From: Rhodanobacter humi
GTDB taxonomy: Bacteria > Pseudomonadota > Gammaproteobacteria > Xanthomonadales > Rhodanobacteraceae
Assembly: GCF_041107455.1 (NCBI RefSeq)
Contig: NZ_JBGBPY010000001.1
Span: 2,604,001-2,668,000, forward strand
Direction of reading: 5' to 3'
Length of the DNA: 64,000 nucleotides
Shown piece after piece: positions 10,001 through 17,571 of the stretch; position 1 is the first letter of the stretch; every line of letters starts with the position of its first letter. A program made the position numbers and the translations under genes. The notes beneath the pieces are model-generated. The model did not search any database. It was not told the origin of the DNA and worked only from the letters and a program-made list of their open reading frames with translations.

Positions 10001-10302
10001 GGACGGGTGGCATGCCGTCGCCCCCGGGGACCAGTGGCCATACTCCGTGGACCCACCAGCTCAACCTGAGCTTGACGTACACGCCGGAATGGGCGAACAA
10101 GCACCTCACCTTGCAGTGGGAAGTGCACAACGTGTTCAACGAGCAGAAGGCGACGCTGTACTACACCCAATACGCCATTGGCAACGGTGGCACGGCCAGC
10201 GGCGCCAATGCGGGCACGTTCCTGTACAACCCGGTCTACCATACCGCGCAGTCGACGGAAGCGCCGCGCTACATGGACTTCAACGTGAAGTACGAGTTCT
10301 AA
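7033..10302 (+). CDS. TonB-dependent receptor, Oar-like, copy 1
   Basis: 1089 residues of an outer-membrane TonB-dependent receptor. A signal peptide (about residues 1-37, ending VLAQA) is followed by a carboxypeptidase-regulatory-like/CNA-type beta domain (about 38-125). Next comes a TonB-box-like SSVTVTA segment, a plug with LNGFNTTDP and YGPEYGRSTGGVISQIGKRG, and a long beta-barrel rich in aromatic strands that ends in KYEF. This architecture belongs to the Oar/OmpA-related receptors. The substrate is unknown; in related organisms these take up peptides, glycans or metal complexes. The start at 7033 follows a GGGGAG about 12 nt upstream. An in-frame ATG at 7042 is possible. Confidence 0.9.
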   Translation: MNSMKFNNRARRSTARRTALALAIAAGVGLSGQVLAQATTGSVFGTAPVSAGETVRIVNNATGLTREVAVGSDGRYGANQLPVGDYTVSLMQGGNAVATKDHVTVSVSGGTQVPFATAEGGKNVQNLSSVTVTANSLPSIDVSSTRQTSVMTAQQLKVLPLAHSAEAIALLAPGVNLGGGTLGNGPTGTPLVSMGGNSVVENAYYLNGFNTTDPIGGAGGVALPYFAIAEQQTITSGYGPEYGRSTGGVISQIGKRGSNDFHAGVMVSWRPDWAQGNFDNVYYMNPRTPVGAVDSNGNPTLAASQGSTAYAPGYGRIQTGKRQNSNWSTVYDAYVSGPLIKDKLFFYVTAEWQHDSDQSGVQNFGITSPQGYFQSRAFKSPKMYGKLDWNINDNNVLELTGVQSQNQELSNNFYNYDYTNQKVDNLYGPGVTTKDTFKIGILKYTSYITDSLTLEMQYGVMSGEYFSGLSGVNAAPVTFTGVPVPAGVTVPNLVDTTIGNPGHTTKDANLRVDFDWKITADHDLKFGIDNIQYRDDDDGTSILGGGAYNYVQGIPSTFSNSPFIGSPGFGNYVVESLVQQNVTIAARQKAQYVEDRWQVTPNLLLDLGLRNDQFENTGPGGLAYVKETSPQWAPRLGFSWDVFGDSTFKVFGNAGRYYLALPAGLAARNSAFGSINGTIVSTYTGMTATGVPTGLTPLPVAPIPGVTLPPGYFSSDGENGLVGNIKDYASTNLKPQYQDEYVLGFQKMLGDTGLVLGSQATFQKAGNLVDDTDVAVTDANGNLVNVIAGLVNPGKTNYIPQPGGAITWDPNTGAGIYTQDRPFIGFPKPSRKYYALDTYLEHTWDGKWFGKIDYLFSRSYGSTEGPTDTAIGQITNQTNGGFSGSTTAQWDFPNLMAYANGEQANSHRHTIKAFGSYAITPEWMVSGTFIMQSGAPNVCLSGYGSVIDPDAYNGPYQHFCGGVPSAYTGLTGPGYPGQPPNKDGSYNPIGTGGMPSPPGTSGHTPWTHQLNLSLTYTPEWANKHLTLQWEVHNVFNEQKATLYYTQYAIGNGGTASGANAGTFLYNPVYHTAQSTEAPRYMDFNVKYEF

Positions 10303-10358
10303 GCCACACCCTCCCAGCTCATGCCGTCGCGAGCAGCGGCATGAGGGAAGGAGATGCA

Positions 10359-10402
10359 GAAACGAACAAGGCCGCCGGGCAACCGGCGGCCTTGTTCGTT
10401 TC
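10359..10402. terminator. Bidirectional terminator
   Basis: A perfect 20-bp inverted repeat (10359-10378 with 10383-10402; core AACAAGGCCGCCGG) has a 4-nt loop and A/T-rich outer ends, so each strand ends in a short T-rich tail. It lies between receptor 1 and the convergent sulfotransferase remnant. A second, weaker hairpin (10318-10345, CTCATGCCG arms) precedes it. Confidence 0.85.
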
Positions 10403-10625
10403 AGCGCCCCAATCTTTCGCGAAGTGGCTGCAGCCATGCCAGATACGGCGCGCTGTGCGCCGTGTCGGTGCGGATGGGCTCGCGCACCTGCGCCGCGCTC
10501 GCCGTACTGAGCACTTCGCGCCGGGTCCGATGCGGTGCGAGGCAGGCGGGGTCGAAGGGCGGTTCGCAGAACGTGAGCAGGTGATGGATCTGCGTTTCGG
10601 ATTGCAAGGAGGTTTTGGCAAGAGC
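10401..10625 (-). pseudogene. C-terminal remnant of a TPR-sulfotransferase
   Basis: The minus frame encodes about 72 residues that align without gaps to the last part of the intact sulfotransferase at 14237-15799, including FDPACL, REVLSTASAAQVR and DTAHSAPYL. The TPRs, the 5'-PAPS loop and the 3'-phosphate loop are missing, so no activity is expected. Similarity fades near 10625. The position directly after a receptor and its terminator mirrors the intact gene after receptor 2, which shows that the receptor-sulfotransferase pair was duplicated and one enzyme copy was deleted. Confidence 0.85.
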
Positions 10626-10700
10626 GGCGGAAGCCGACGGGCATGCAAATCGTAAATTCATGCTTATAAGCAGAAATATAATGCGTTTATGCATGAATTC

Positions 10701-10743
10701 GTAATTTCTTGATCGTTGACTTTGCGTTAGACAGATGTTTAAT
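10701..10743 (+). promoter_or_regulatory. Candidate promoter of receptor 2 (duplicated block)
   Basis: Second copy of the conserved block: TTGACT at 10716-10721, a 16-nt spacer, TTTAAT at 10738-10743. The following leader (10744-10971, about 229 nt) has no gene that I can support and ends with the same GGGGAGTTTTTAATC motif as copy 1. Apart from these shared parts the leaders differ. Confidence 0.5.
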
Positions 10744-10971
10744 CTCGGTATGCACCAAGGCAGTTAGCATGCAGGCTGTGACCACGATCTTGCGATGGAT
10801 GATCCCGGTTCGGATGTTTCTGAAGAGATGTCTGGCCTGTTAGCTCGACTTGCTTGATTTCCGGTGCCGCGCTTTAGGGGGCATGGCGGGTCTCTGGCGG
10901 GTGCCGAGACACTGCCGTGCCTGCCTGCAGTTCAAAAGTCATCTTTATCTCGCTGGGGAGTTTTTAATCTT

Positions 10972-13900
10972 ATGAATGCCATGAAGCTCAATAATGTGGC
11001 GCGCCGTTCCGCGGCGCGCCGCACCGCGCTGGCTCTGGCCATCGCCGCGGGCGTCGGCTTGTCCGGGCAGGTGCTGGCGCAGGCCACCACCGGTTCCGTG
11101 TTCGGTACCGCGCCGGTGTCGGCGGGCGAGACGGTTCGCATCGTCAACAACCAGACCGGCCTGACCCGCGAGGTGGCGGTCGGCAGCGACGGTCGCTATG
11201 GCGCCAACCAGTTGCCGGTGGGTGATTACACCGTGTCGCTGATGCAGGGTGGCAACGTGGTTGCCACGAAGGATCATGTGACGGTGAGCGTAGCGGGCGG
11301 TACGCCAGTACCGTTTGCCGTTGCCGAAGCCGGCAAAAACGTGCAGAACCTCTCCAGCGTCACGGTCACGGCCAACTCGTTGCCATCGATCGACGTGTCC
11401 TCCACCCGCCAGACCTCGGTGATCACCTCGGAGCAGCTGAAGCAGCTGCCGCTTGCGCGCAATGCCGAGTCCATCGCCGTGCTGGCGCCGGGCGTCGCCG
11501 GCGGCAACGCCAGCCTCGGCACCGGCCCGGCCGGCACCCCGCTGATCTCCTTCGGCGGCGACTCGACGGCTGAGAACGCCTACTACATCAACGGCTTCAA
11601 CACCACCGACCCGGTGGGCAACGCGGGCGGCATCGCCCTGCCGTACTTCGCCATCGCCGAGCAGCAGACCATCACCTCCGGCTACGGCGCCGAATACGGC
11701 CGCTCCACCGGCGGCGTGATCAGCCAGATCGGCCACCGCGGCGGCAACGACTTCCATGCTGGCGCCTATGTGACTTGGGCGCCGACTTGGGCGCAAAGCG
11801 GCTACGACAACATCTACTATGCGAACCCGGCGTCGACCACGGCGGGCCAGCAGCCAGGCGACATCTACGTCAATCGCCGCAAGAACGAAGACTGGAGCAC
11901 GGTTTACGACGCCTACATTTCGGGCCCGCTGATCAAGGACAAGCTGTTCTTCTACATCACGGCCGAGGCCCAGCACGACAGCGGCAAGAGCACTGGTTCG
12001 GTCAATGCGCCGTACTACAACTCGCACAGCATGAGCTTGCCCAAGCTCTACGGCAAGCTGGACTGGAACATCAACGACAGCAACGTTCTTGAAGCCACCT
12101 ACGCCTCGAGCAAGGCCGAAGACCTCTCGAACAACGCCTACAACTACGACTACAGCAACAACCGCATCGGCAGTTTCAACTCCATCAACAACCCGCTGTA
12201 CTCGAGCAAGTTCGACATCGGCATCCTGAAGTACACCTCGTACATCACCGACAACCTCACGCTGAGCGTGCTGGCCGGCAAGATGAAGAGCACGTACTAC
12301 AGCCAGCAAGTGCCCTATGCGGGCTTCGACAAGATGCTGGCGGGCGTGTCTAGCGTTTCAAGGCAGAATCCGACCGTTCCGGGTGCTGGCAACACGAACA
12401 ACAACCCGCTGACCATCCCTTCTCCGGACCACAAGTCCACCGAGAACAACTTCCGTCTGGACCTCGACTGGAAGCTGGGCGATCACGACGTGAAGTTCGG
12501 TATCGACAACATGCGCAGCACGGACAAGAGCGACGGCAGCCAGAGCGCCGGTCCGGGGTATTACTGGATCTATGGCAAGGAAGGGTCGAAGAACTTCTCT
12601 TCGCCTACCCTGTCGTGCAACGCACTGGGCCAGTGCGTCGACAACCCGATCAACTACCCCAACGGCGGCGCGGTGGGCGGCAACAGCTACTACGTCGTGA
12701 AGCGGACCTATGGCGGCGTGGCCTCGTTCACGGTGGAGCAGAAGGCGCAGTACGTCGAGGACAACTGGCAGGTCACGCCCAACCTGCTGCTGAACCTCGG
12801 CCTGCGCAACGACCAGTTCACCAACTACAGCGCCGGCAATCAGCCTTACATCCGGGAGACCTCGCCGCAGTGGCAGCCGCGCCTGGGCTTCAGCTGGGAC
12901 ATCTTCGGCGACAGCAGCGCCAAGCTGTACGGCAACGTGGGGCGTTACTACCTTGCCTTGCCCACGGGTTTGGGCGTGCGCATGGCAGGCGCCAATGCCT
13001 ACCTCAACGAGTACTACACCTACTCGTCCATCGATTCGAACGGCATTCCGCAGGGCCTGACCCAGGTTCACACGAGCGCGACGCCATACTCGCCCGACGG
13101 CGAGTACGGCACGCCGAAGGATCCGAAGACGATTGCCGCCTCGGATCTGAAGCCGATGTACCAGGACGAGTACGTGCTGGGCTTCCAGAAGACGCTCAAC
13201 GCGTTCGGCCAGGCGCTGGTCTGGACCTCGCAGGCGACCTACTCGAGGATGAACAACATCATCGATGACACCGGTACGGTCAACATGCCTGCCGACGCGG
13301 ATCCGGTCGCGTTCCAGACGGACATCCTGGTCAATCCCGGCCGTAGCAACAAGGTGCGCTACCTGGCGACCGACGGTACCTACAAGACCTACATCTGGAA
13401 CCCGCACACCGCGTCCGCTGCAGGAAATGTCGTGGGCTTCCCCGCGGCGTTCCGCAAGTACTACAGCCTGGAAGAAGCCCTCGAGCATCCGTGGGACGGC
13501 AAGTGGGCCGGCAAGATCGACTATGTGTTCGCCAAGAGCTACGGCACCACGGAAGGCCCGACCTACTCGCCGCTCGGCCAGATCTCCAATGCCTCGGCTG
13601 CTGCGGGTGGCGGCCAGTCCGCCTCGATCAGCGAGGCTTGGGACTTCCCCGAGCTGATGCAGTACTCGAACGGCGAGCTGCCGAACTCGCATCGTCACAC
13701 GCTGAAGGCCTACGGCACCTATGCGATCACTCCCGAGTGGTTGGTCAGCGGCCTGTATATCGTTCAGTCGGGTGCACCCATCACCTGCCTGGGCGCTTGG
13801 GGACCGGGCCAGACCGATCCCGACGGCTACGGCGAGGCTTATCACTGGTGTGATGGCCAGCCGTCGCCCCCGGGCAAGGCCGGTCATACACCATGGACCC

Positions 13901-14133
13901 ACAAGCTCGATCTGTCCGTCAGCTACATTCCGGAGTGGGCCGGCAAGCACTTGACTCTGCAGGTGCAGGTCCAGAACGTGTTCAACGAGCAGCACGACAC
14001 GGCTTACGTCGTCACCCACGATGGTGTGGGTGGTGCGCCGGACACCGCGTACAAGCTGCCGATCGGCGGTGTGACGGGCTATGCGGTGGAGCAGCCGCGG
14101 TTCGCGGAGTTCAGCGTCAAGTACGACTGGTAA
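10972..14133 (+). CDS. TonB-dependent receptor, Oar-like, copy 2
   Basis: 1053 residues with the same plan as copy 1: signal peptide, carboxypeptidase-regulatory-like N-domain, TonB-box-like SSVTVTA, plug with INGFNTTDP and YGAEYGRSTGGVISQIGHRG, and a beta-barrel ending in VKYDW. The first about 140 codons are almost identical to copy 1 even at third positions, whereas the barrel has diverged strongly, especially in loops (for example the Cys-containing loop LSCNALGQCVDN). The pair therefore probably recognise different ligands. The start at 10972 matches that of copy 1. Confidence 0.9.
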   Translation: MNAMKLNNVARRSAARRTALALAIAAGVGLSGQVLAQATTGSVFGTAPVSAGETVRIVNNQTGLTREVAVGSDGRYGANQLPVGDYTVSLMQGGNVVATKDHVTVSVAGGTPVPFAVAEAGKNVQNLSSVTVTANSLPSIDVSSTRQTSVITSEQLKQLPLARNAESIAVLAPGVAGGNASLGTGPAGTPLISFGGDSTAENAYYINGFNTTDPVGNAGGIALPYFAIAEQQTITSGYGAEYGRSTGGVISQIGHRGGNDFHAGAYVTWAPTWAQSGYDNIYYANPASTTAGQQPGDIYVNRRKNEDWSTVYDAYISGPLIKDKLFFYITAEAQHDSGKSTGSVNAPYYNSHSMSLPKLYGKLDWNINDSNVLEATYASSKAEDLSNNAYNYDYSNNRIGSFNSINNPLYSSKFDIGILKYTSYITDNLTLSVLAGKMKSTYYSQQVPYAGFDKMLAGVSSVSRQNPTVPGAGNTNNNPLTIPSPDHKSTENNFRLDLDWKLGDHDVKFGIDNMRSTDKSDGSQSAGPGYYWIYGKEGSKNFSSPTLSCNALGQCVDNPINYPNGGAVGGNSYYVVKRTYGGVASFTVEQKAQYVEDNWQVTPNLLLNLGLRNDQFTNYSAGNQPYIRETSPQWQPRLGFSWDIFGDSSAKLYGNVGRYYLALPTGLGVRMAGANAYLNEYYTYSSIDSNGIPQGLTQVHTSATPYSPDGEYGTPKDPKTIAASDLKPMYQDEYVLGFQKTLNAFGQALVWTSQATYSRMNNIIDDTGTVNMPADADPVAFQTDILVNPGRSNKVRYLATDGTYKTYIWNPHTASAAGNVVGFPAAFRKYYSLEEALEHPWDGKWAGKIDYVFAKSYGTTEGPTYSPLGQISNASAAAGGGQSASISEAWDFPELMQYSNGELPNSHRHTLKAYGTYAITPEWLVSGLYIVQSGAPITCLGAWGPGQTDPDGYGEAYHWCDGQPSPPGKAGHTPWTHKLDLSVSYIPEWAGKHLTLQVQVQNVFNEQHDTAYVVTHDGVGGAPDTAYKLPIGGVTGYAVEQPRFAEFSVKYDW

Positions 14134-14200
14134 GAAGACAACTCCCTCGCCTGGCGTCATCGCAAGTCGATGCCGTCAGGGGGAGGCGAGAAGCAGGATA

Positions 14201-14232
14201 AACAAGGCCGCCGGGAAACCGGCGGCCTTGTT
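14201..14232. terminator. Bidirectional terminator
   Basis: Perfect 14-bp stem AACAAGGCCGCCGG (14201-14214) with its inverse at 14219-14232 and a GAAA loop. It serves receptor 2 and the convergent sulfotransferase. It is the same terminator sequence as at 10359-10402, another trace of the duplication. Confidence 0.85.
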
Positions 14233-14236
14233 CGTT

Positions 14237-15799
14237 TCAGTGCGCCAACCGCTCCCGCAGCGGCTGCAACCACTCCAGATATGGCGCGCTGTGCGCCGTG
14301 TCCGCGCGAATGGGCTTGCGCACCTGCGCCGCGCTCGCCGTGCTCAGCACTTCGCGTTGGGTCTGGTGCGGCGTGAGGCATGCGGGATCGAAAGGCAGCT
14401 CGCAGAACGCGAGCAGGCGGCGGATCTGCGCTTCGGGCTCGCGTACCAGTGTTTCGTAGGAGTAGTCGAGCACGTGCTGCGGATGGCGTGCCAGCCAGAA
14501 CGCGCTGAGGCGTTCGTAGTCGCGGTAGTGCTCGGCCATCTCGTCGAGGTCGTAGCTGTAATGCACGCCGTGCCGGAACAGGTGGCGGTAGCAGGAGAAG
14601 CAGGTTTCCACCGGATCACGGTGGCAGTGGATGATTCTTGCGCCGGGCAGCATCAGGCGTACGGCGCCCAGCAGTGGCCAGTTGGCGACGTTCTTGTCGG
14701 TGAAGCGAGGGCTTCGCTCGCGCCAGCATGCGGTACGGGCGAGGTAGTCCTTGCCGAGTCGGTGCCAATCGTCGGTGGTGGCTGCGCTTGCCCACTGCGG
14801 GAAGGGCTGGCCGCGGCGGCGCGATTCGTCTTCGATGACCTGCGGCAGGTCGGGAATTTCGTTGGCGCCCTCGACGTCGGGATGCGTGGCGAGGATGTGC
14901 TCGACCAGGGTGGAACCCGAGCGCGGCATGCTGGCGATGAAGATGACTTCGTGACCCAGCGTGGAGTCCATCGGCTCGGGTAGCGGGGCGCTGAAGACCG
15001 CCATGATGCGGTCGACCCGCGCGCGCGCGGCGTCGGCGTCCCATTCCACCTGGCGCCGTTTGGCCGCGTTCGCCTGGCGCAGCGCTTCAAAGGCGCCGGC
15101 GTAGTCCTGCTGGTCTTCCAGCGCGCGGAACAGGCTGAAGCCGAGCATCACCTGCGTGTCGGGCGGCAGGCCCGGCTGACGCAAGGAGTTGCGGATCGGC
15201 TCGATGTCGGCCGGCCCCAGCGATTCGGTCTTGAGATTGGCCAGGCCATGCCATGCTTCGGCGCACCCGGGTTGCTGGCGCAGCACGTGCCGATACTCGG
15301 CCACGGCGTGCGGAATGTCGCCTTGCATGGTGGCGATGTCGGCCACGCCGATGCGGGCCAGCACGTGTTGTGAGTCCAGCATCAGCGTGTGGCGAAAGGC
15401 CTCATCGGCATCGCGCAATTGGCCCCGCTGTTTCAGTGCCTTGCCAAGGTTGTACCAGTTCGATGCCTGCCCGGGCGCCAGCTCACAGGAGCGACGCAGA
15501 TGAATCAGCGCTTCGTCCAAGGCGCCGGCATCGTGCAAGGCGCAGCCCAGATAGGTCCGCATGTTGGCGTCGGTGGGCCGTTGCGCTACGGCCTTGCGCA
15601 GCCAGTCGGCAGCCTTGGCGGCGTGGCCACTCATCAGGCAGGCAACGCCGTACAGGTATTGCGCGTCGACCAGCGCGGGATTTGCTGCCAGCACCTGCGT
15701 CAGCGCGTGCTCGGCGTGGTCAAGCCGGCCTTGGCCGAGCGCCTTGCCGGCTTCCGCCATCAACTGGCCGATATGGGCGGAGGTTGGAGGCGAAGACAT
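14237..15799 (-). CDS. TPR-containing sulfotransferase
   Basis: 520 residues. The N-terminal half (about 10-245) is a run of TPR helices for partner binding. The C-terminal half is a PAPS-dependent sulfotransferase domain. The 5'-phosphosulfate loop is MPRSGSTLVE (about 291-300) and the 3'-phosphate-binding region is IHCHRDPVETCFSCYR (about 390-405). It should transfer sulfate from PAPS to an acceptor, perhaps a protein or peptide held by the TPRs, but the acceptor is not known. It starts 3 nt after the stop of the glutaredoxin fusion gene, so the two are co-transcribed, and it converges on the receptor 2 terminator. Confidence 0.88.
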   Translation of the reverse strand: MSSPPTSAHIGQLMAEAGKALGQGRLDHAEHALTQVLAANPALVDAQYLYGVACLMSGHAAKAADWLRKAVAQRPTDANMRTYLGCALHDAGALDEALIHLRRSCELAPGQASNWYNLGKALKQRGQLRDADEAFRHTLMLDSQHVLARIGVADIATMQGDIPHAVAEYRHVLRQQPGCAEAWHGLANLKTESLGPADIEPIRNSLRQPGLPPDTQVMLGFSLFRALEDQQDYAGAFEALRQANAAKRRQVEWDADAARARVDRIMAVFSAPLPEPMDSTLGHEVIFIASMPRSGSTLVEHILATHPDVEGANEIPDLPQVIEDESRRRGQPFPQWASAATTDDWHRLGKDYLARTACWRERSPRFTDKNVANWPLLGAVRLMLPGARIIHCHRDPVETCFSCYRHLFRHGVHYSYDLDEMAEHYRDYERLSAFWLARHPQHVLDYSYETLVREPEAQIRRLLAFCELPFDPACLTPHQTQREVLSTASAAQVRKPIRADTAHSAPYLEWLQPLRERLAH

Positions 15800-15802
15800 G
15801 GG

Positions 15803-16702
15803 TCAGGCTGAGTGCCACGCCTCCATGCCGCCCGCCACGTTGTGCACGTGGCTGAAGCCGTGCGCGGCGAAGCGTTCGGCCACGCCCTGGCTGGAGATGC
15901 CGCGCTGGCAGATGAAGGCGAGTTCGGTGTCTTTGGGCAGGGCGGCGAGCGCCTCGTAGCCTTCGTCCTCGAGGATGCGCGCCTGCGGCAGCGCGGGCAG
16001 CTGGGCGCGCGCGGCGGCGGGGCGTACGTCAATCAATGTGATGCTGTCGGCGGCGAGGCGCTGCTGCAGTTCCTGCACGTCCATCGACTTCACTTCCTGC
16101 GCGCCGGGGAATTTCAGGCTCAGGCCCTCGCCCTGCACGGTGGAGACCCAGTCGATCACGATGCCCTTGGCACGCTGGGCGCTGGCCGGGTCGAAGTGCA
16201 CTTCCAGGCCGTTGGCGTGGGCGACGATGTCGTGCTCGCTGGCCGGCGCGAGCTGGAAGCCGGCGCTGTGGTCGGGGCCGATCTCCAGGTGCAGCGCGAG
16301 GCCCTGCGCGTTGGCCGTGCCTTCGCGGATCGCCTTGGCGGCGGCGTCGGTGATGGTGATCGCGGGTGGCGTGCGATCCGGCGCGGCGAGGCCGAACAGT
16401 GCGTGCAGTTCGCCGCTGCCGTACATCTGGCGGATGATGTCGGCGCCGCCGACCAGCTCGCCTTCGACGTAGAGCTGCGGGATCGTGGGCCAGTCGCCAT
16501 AGGCCTTGATGCCTTCGCGGATCTCCGGATCCTCCAGCACATTGACCGTGTGGTACTCCGGCAACAGCTCATTGAGCGTGTTGGTGGCGGCGGCGGAAAA
16601 GCCGCAGGCCGGCTGGAGCCGGTTGCCCTTCATGAACAGCACCACGCGGTGGCTCTTGAGCAGGGATTCGATGCGTTCGCGGGTGGCGGTGTCGAGGGAC
16701 AT
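15803..16702 (-). CDS. Monothiol glutaredoxin / A-type-like / rhodanese fusion protein
   Basis: 299 residues in three parts. Residues 1-105 are a Grx4-type monothiol glutaredoxin with PACGFS (Cys33) and the GSH-site WPTIPQLY and GGADI. Residues about 115-205 look like a HesB/IscA fold (ITITDAAAKAI, VHFDPASAQRAKGIVIDW) but without the ligand Cys residues. Residues about 212-299 are a rhodanese domain with active-site loop CQRGISS (Cys265). A role in cytoplasmic iron-sulfur or persulfide transfer is inferred from the families. GGAG lies about 8 nt before the ATG at 16702. It is the upstream gene of the operon with the TPR-sulfotransferase. Confidence 0.85.
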   Translation of the reverse strand: MSLDTATRERIESLLKSHRVVLFMKGNRLQPACGFSAAATNTLNELLPEYHTVNVLEDPEIREGIKAYGDWPTIPQLYVEGELVGGADIIRQMYGSGELHALFGLAAPDRTPPAITITDAAAKAIREGTANAQGLALHLEIGPDHSAGFQLAPASEHDIVAHANGLEVHFDPASAQRAKGIVIDWVSTVQGEGLSLKFPGAQEVKSMDVQELQQRLAADSITLIDVRPAAARAQLPALPQARILEDEGYEALAALPKDTELAFICQRGISSQGVAERFAAHGFSHVHNVAGGMEAWHSA

Positions 16703-16761
16703 GGGAAACTCCGAAGGGGACGCGCAATGATACCGCCGATATGCGGCGCCGCCGCGCGGCT

Positions 16762-17379
16762 TCAAGCCGCAGGCGCGGCCGCCAGCATGGCGCGGACCGC
16801 CGGCAAGGCGGCTTCGGTCCACAGCGCGTATTGCGCGGCCGAGGGGTGCAGGCCGTCGTCGGCGAGCAGGGTGGGGCGGGTGCGCGAGATCGGCGCGATG
16901 TCCACCCAGCGTGCGCCGAGCTGCAGGGTCTCCTGGCGGGCCGTGGCGTTGTAGGCGTCCAGCTCGCTGGCGATGCGCGCGATGTCGCGGCCGCTGTCGC
17001 GTGCGAACGGGGTGACGCCCCAGTCCGGAATTGACAGCACCAGCACGCGTCCGGCGCGCGCGTCAGCCAGCGCGATCGCGCGCTGCAGCAGGCGGCGGAA
17101 CTCCCCGCGGTATGCCTCAACGTCGCGGCCGCGGTACTGGTTGTTGACGCCGATCAGCAGGCTGACCAGGTCCCAGGGCGGCGCGAAGCCGGCCGCGTCC
17201 ATTGCGGCGGACAGCTCGTCGGTGGTCCAGCCGGTGGTGGCGAGGATGACCGGCTCGGCCAGCGGTACGCCCTCGCCGCGCAGCGCGGCGGCCAGCTGCA
17301 CGGGCCAGCGACCTGCCGCCGGCACGCTTTCGCCGATGGTGTAGGAGTCGCCGAGGGCGAGGTAGGTCATCAGCGGCAT
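16762..17379 (-). CDS. SGNH/GDSL hydrolase
   Basis: 205 residues with the SGNH blocks: GDSYTIGE (nucleophile Ser, block I), the block III-like GVNNQYRGR, and DGLHPS with catalytic Asp/His near the C-terminus. It has no clear signal peptide, so it is predicted to be a cytoplasmic esterase/lipase; the substrate is unknown. The start at 17379 (MPLMTYLALGD) is favoured. An ATG at 17370 would also keep the whole domain. The gene is followed at 59 nt by the glutaredoxin fusion gene on the same strand. Confidence 0.85.
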   Translation of the reverse strand: MPLMTYLALGDSYTIGESVPAAGRWPVQLAAALRGEGVPLAEPVILATTGWTTDELSAAMDAAGFAPPWDLVSLLIGVNNQYRGRDVEAYRGEFRRLLQRAIALADARAGRVLVLSIPDWGVTPFARDSGRDIARIASELDAYNATARQETLQLGARWVDIAPISRTRPTLLADDGLHPSAAQYALWTEAALPAVRAMLAAAPAA

Positions 17380-17393
17380 GCGGAGTCTCGATG

Positions 17394-17440
17394 CCCTTCT
17401 CCCTCTGGGAGAAGGCGGCGCGAAGGGCCGGGTGAGGGTG
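17394..17440. repeat. REP-like palindrome (CTTCTCCC type)
   Basis: CTTCTCCC and GGGAGAAG arms around a short loop are followed by GGGCCGGGTGAGGGTG. This arrangement is a widespread intergenic element in GC-rich proteobacteria. The rest of the 17380-17571 gap contains nothing else that I recognise. Confidence 0.6.
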
Positions 17441-17571
17441 CGGTGGAGTGTAGCGGCCGGGACGATTGAACCTGCATTCCTTCCCGGCATCGGATCGGCG
17501 TCGGGTCGGGGCGAAACCCGGTTCATGCCGGGTGCGGATTCCACGCCAATCAGGTTCCCGAGGGAGGGACG

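Noticed and set aside
6991-10644. 1217-codon open frame antisense to receptor 1
   Set aside because: It mirrors the receptor gene in a GC-rich genome, has no ribosome site, and its sequence is His/Arg/Val-rich shadow translation.
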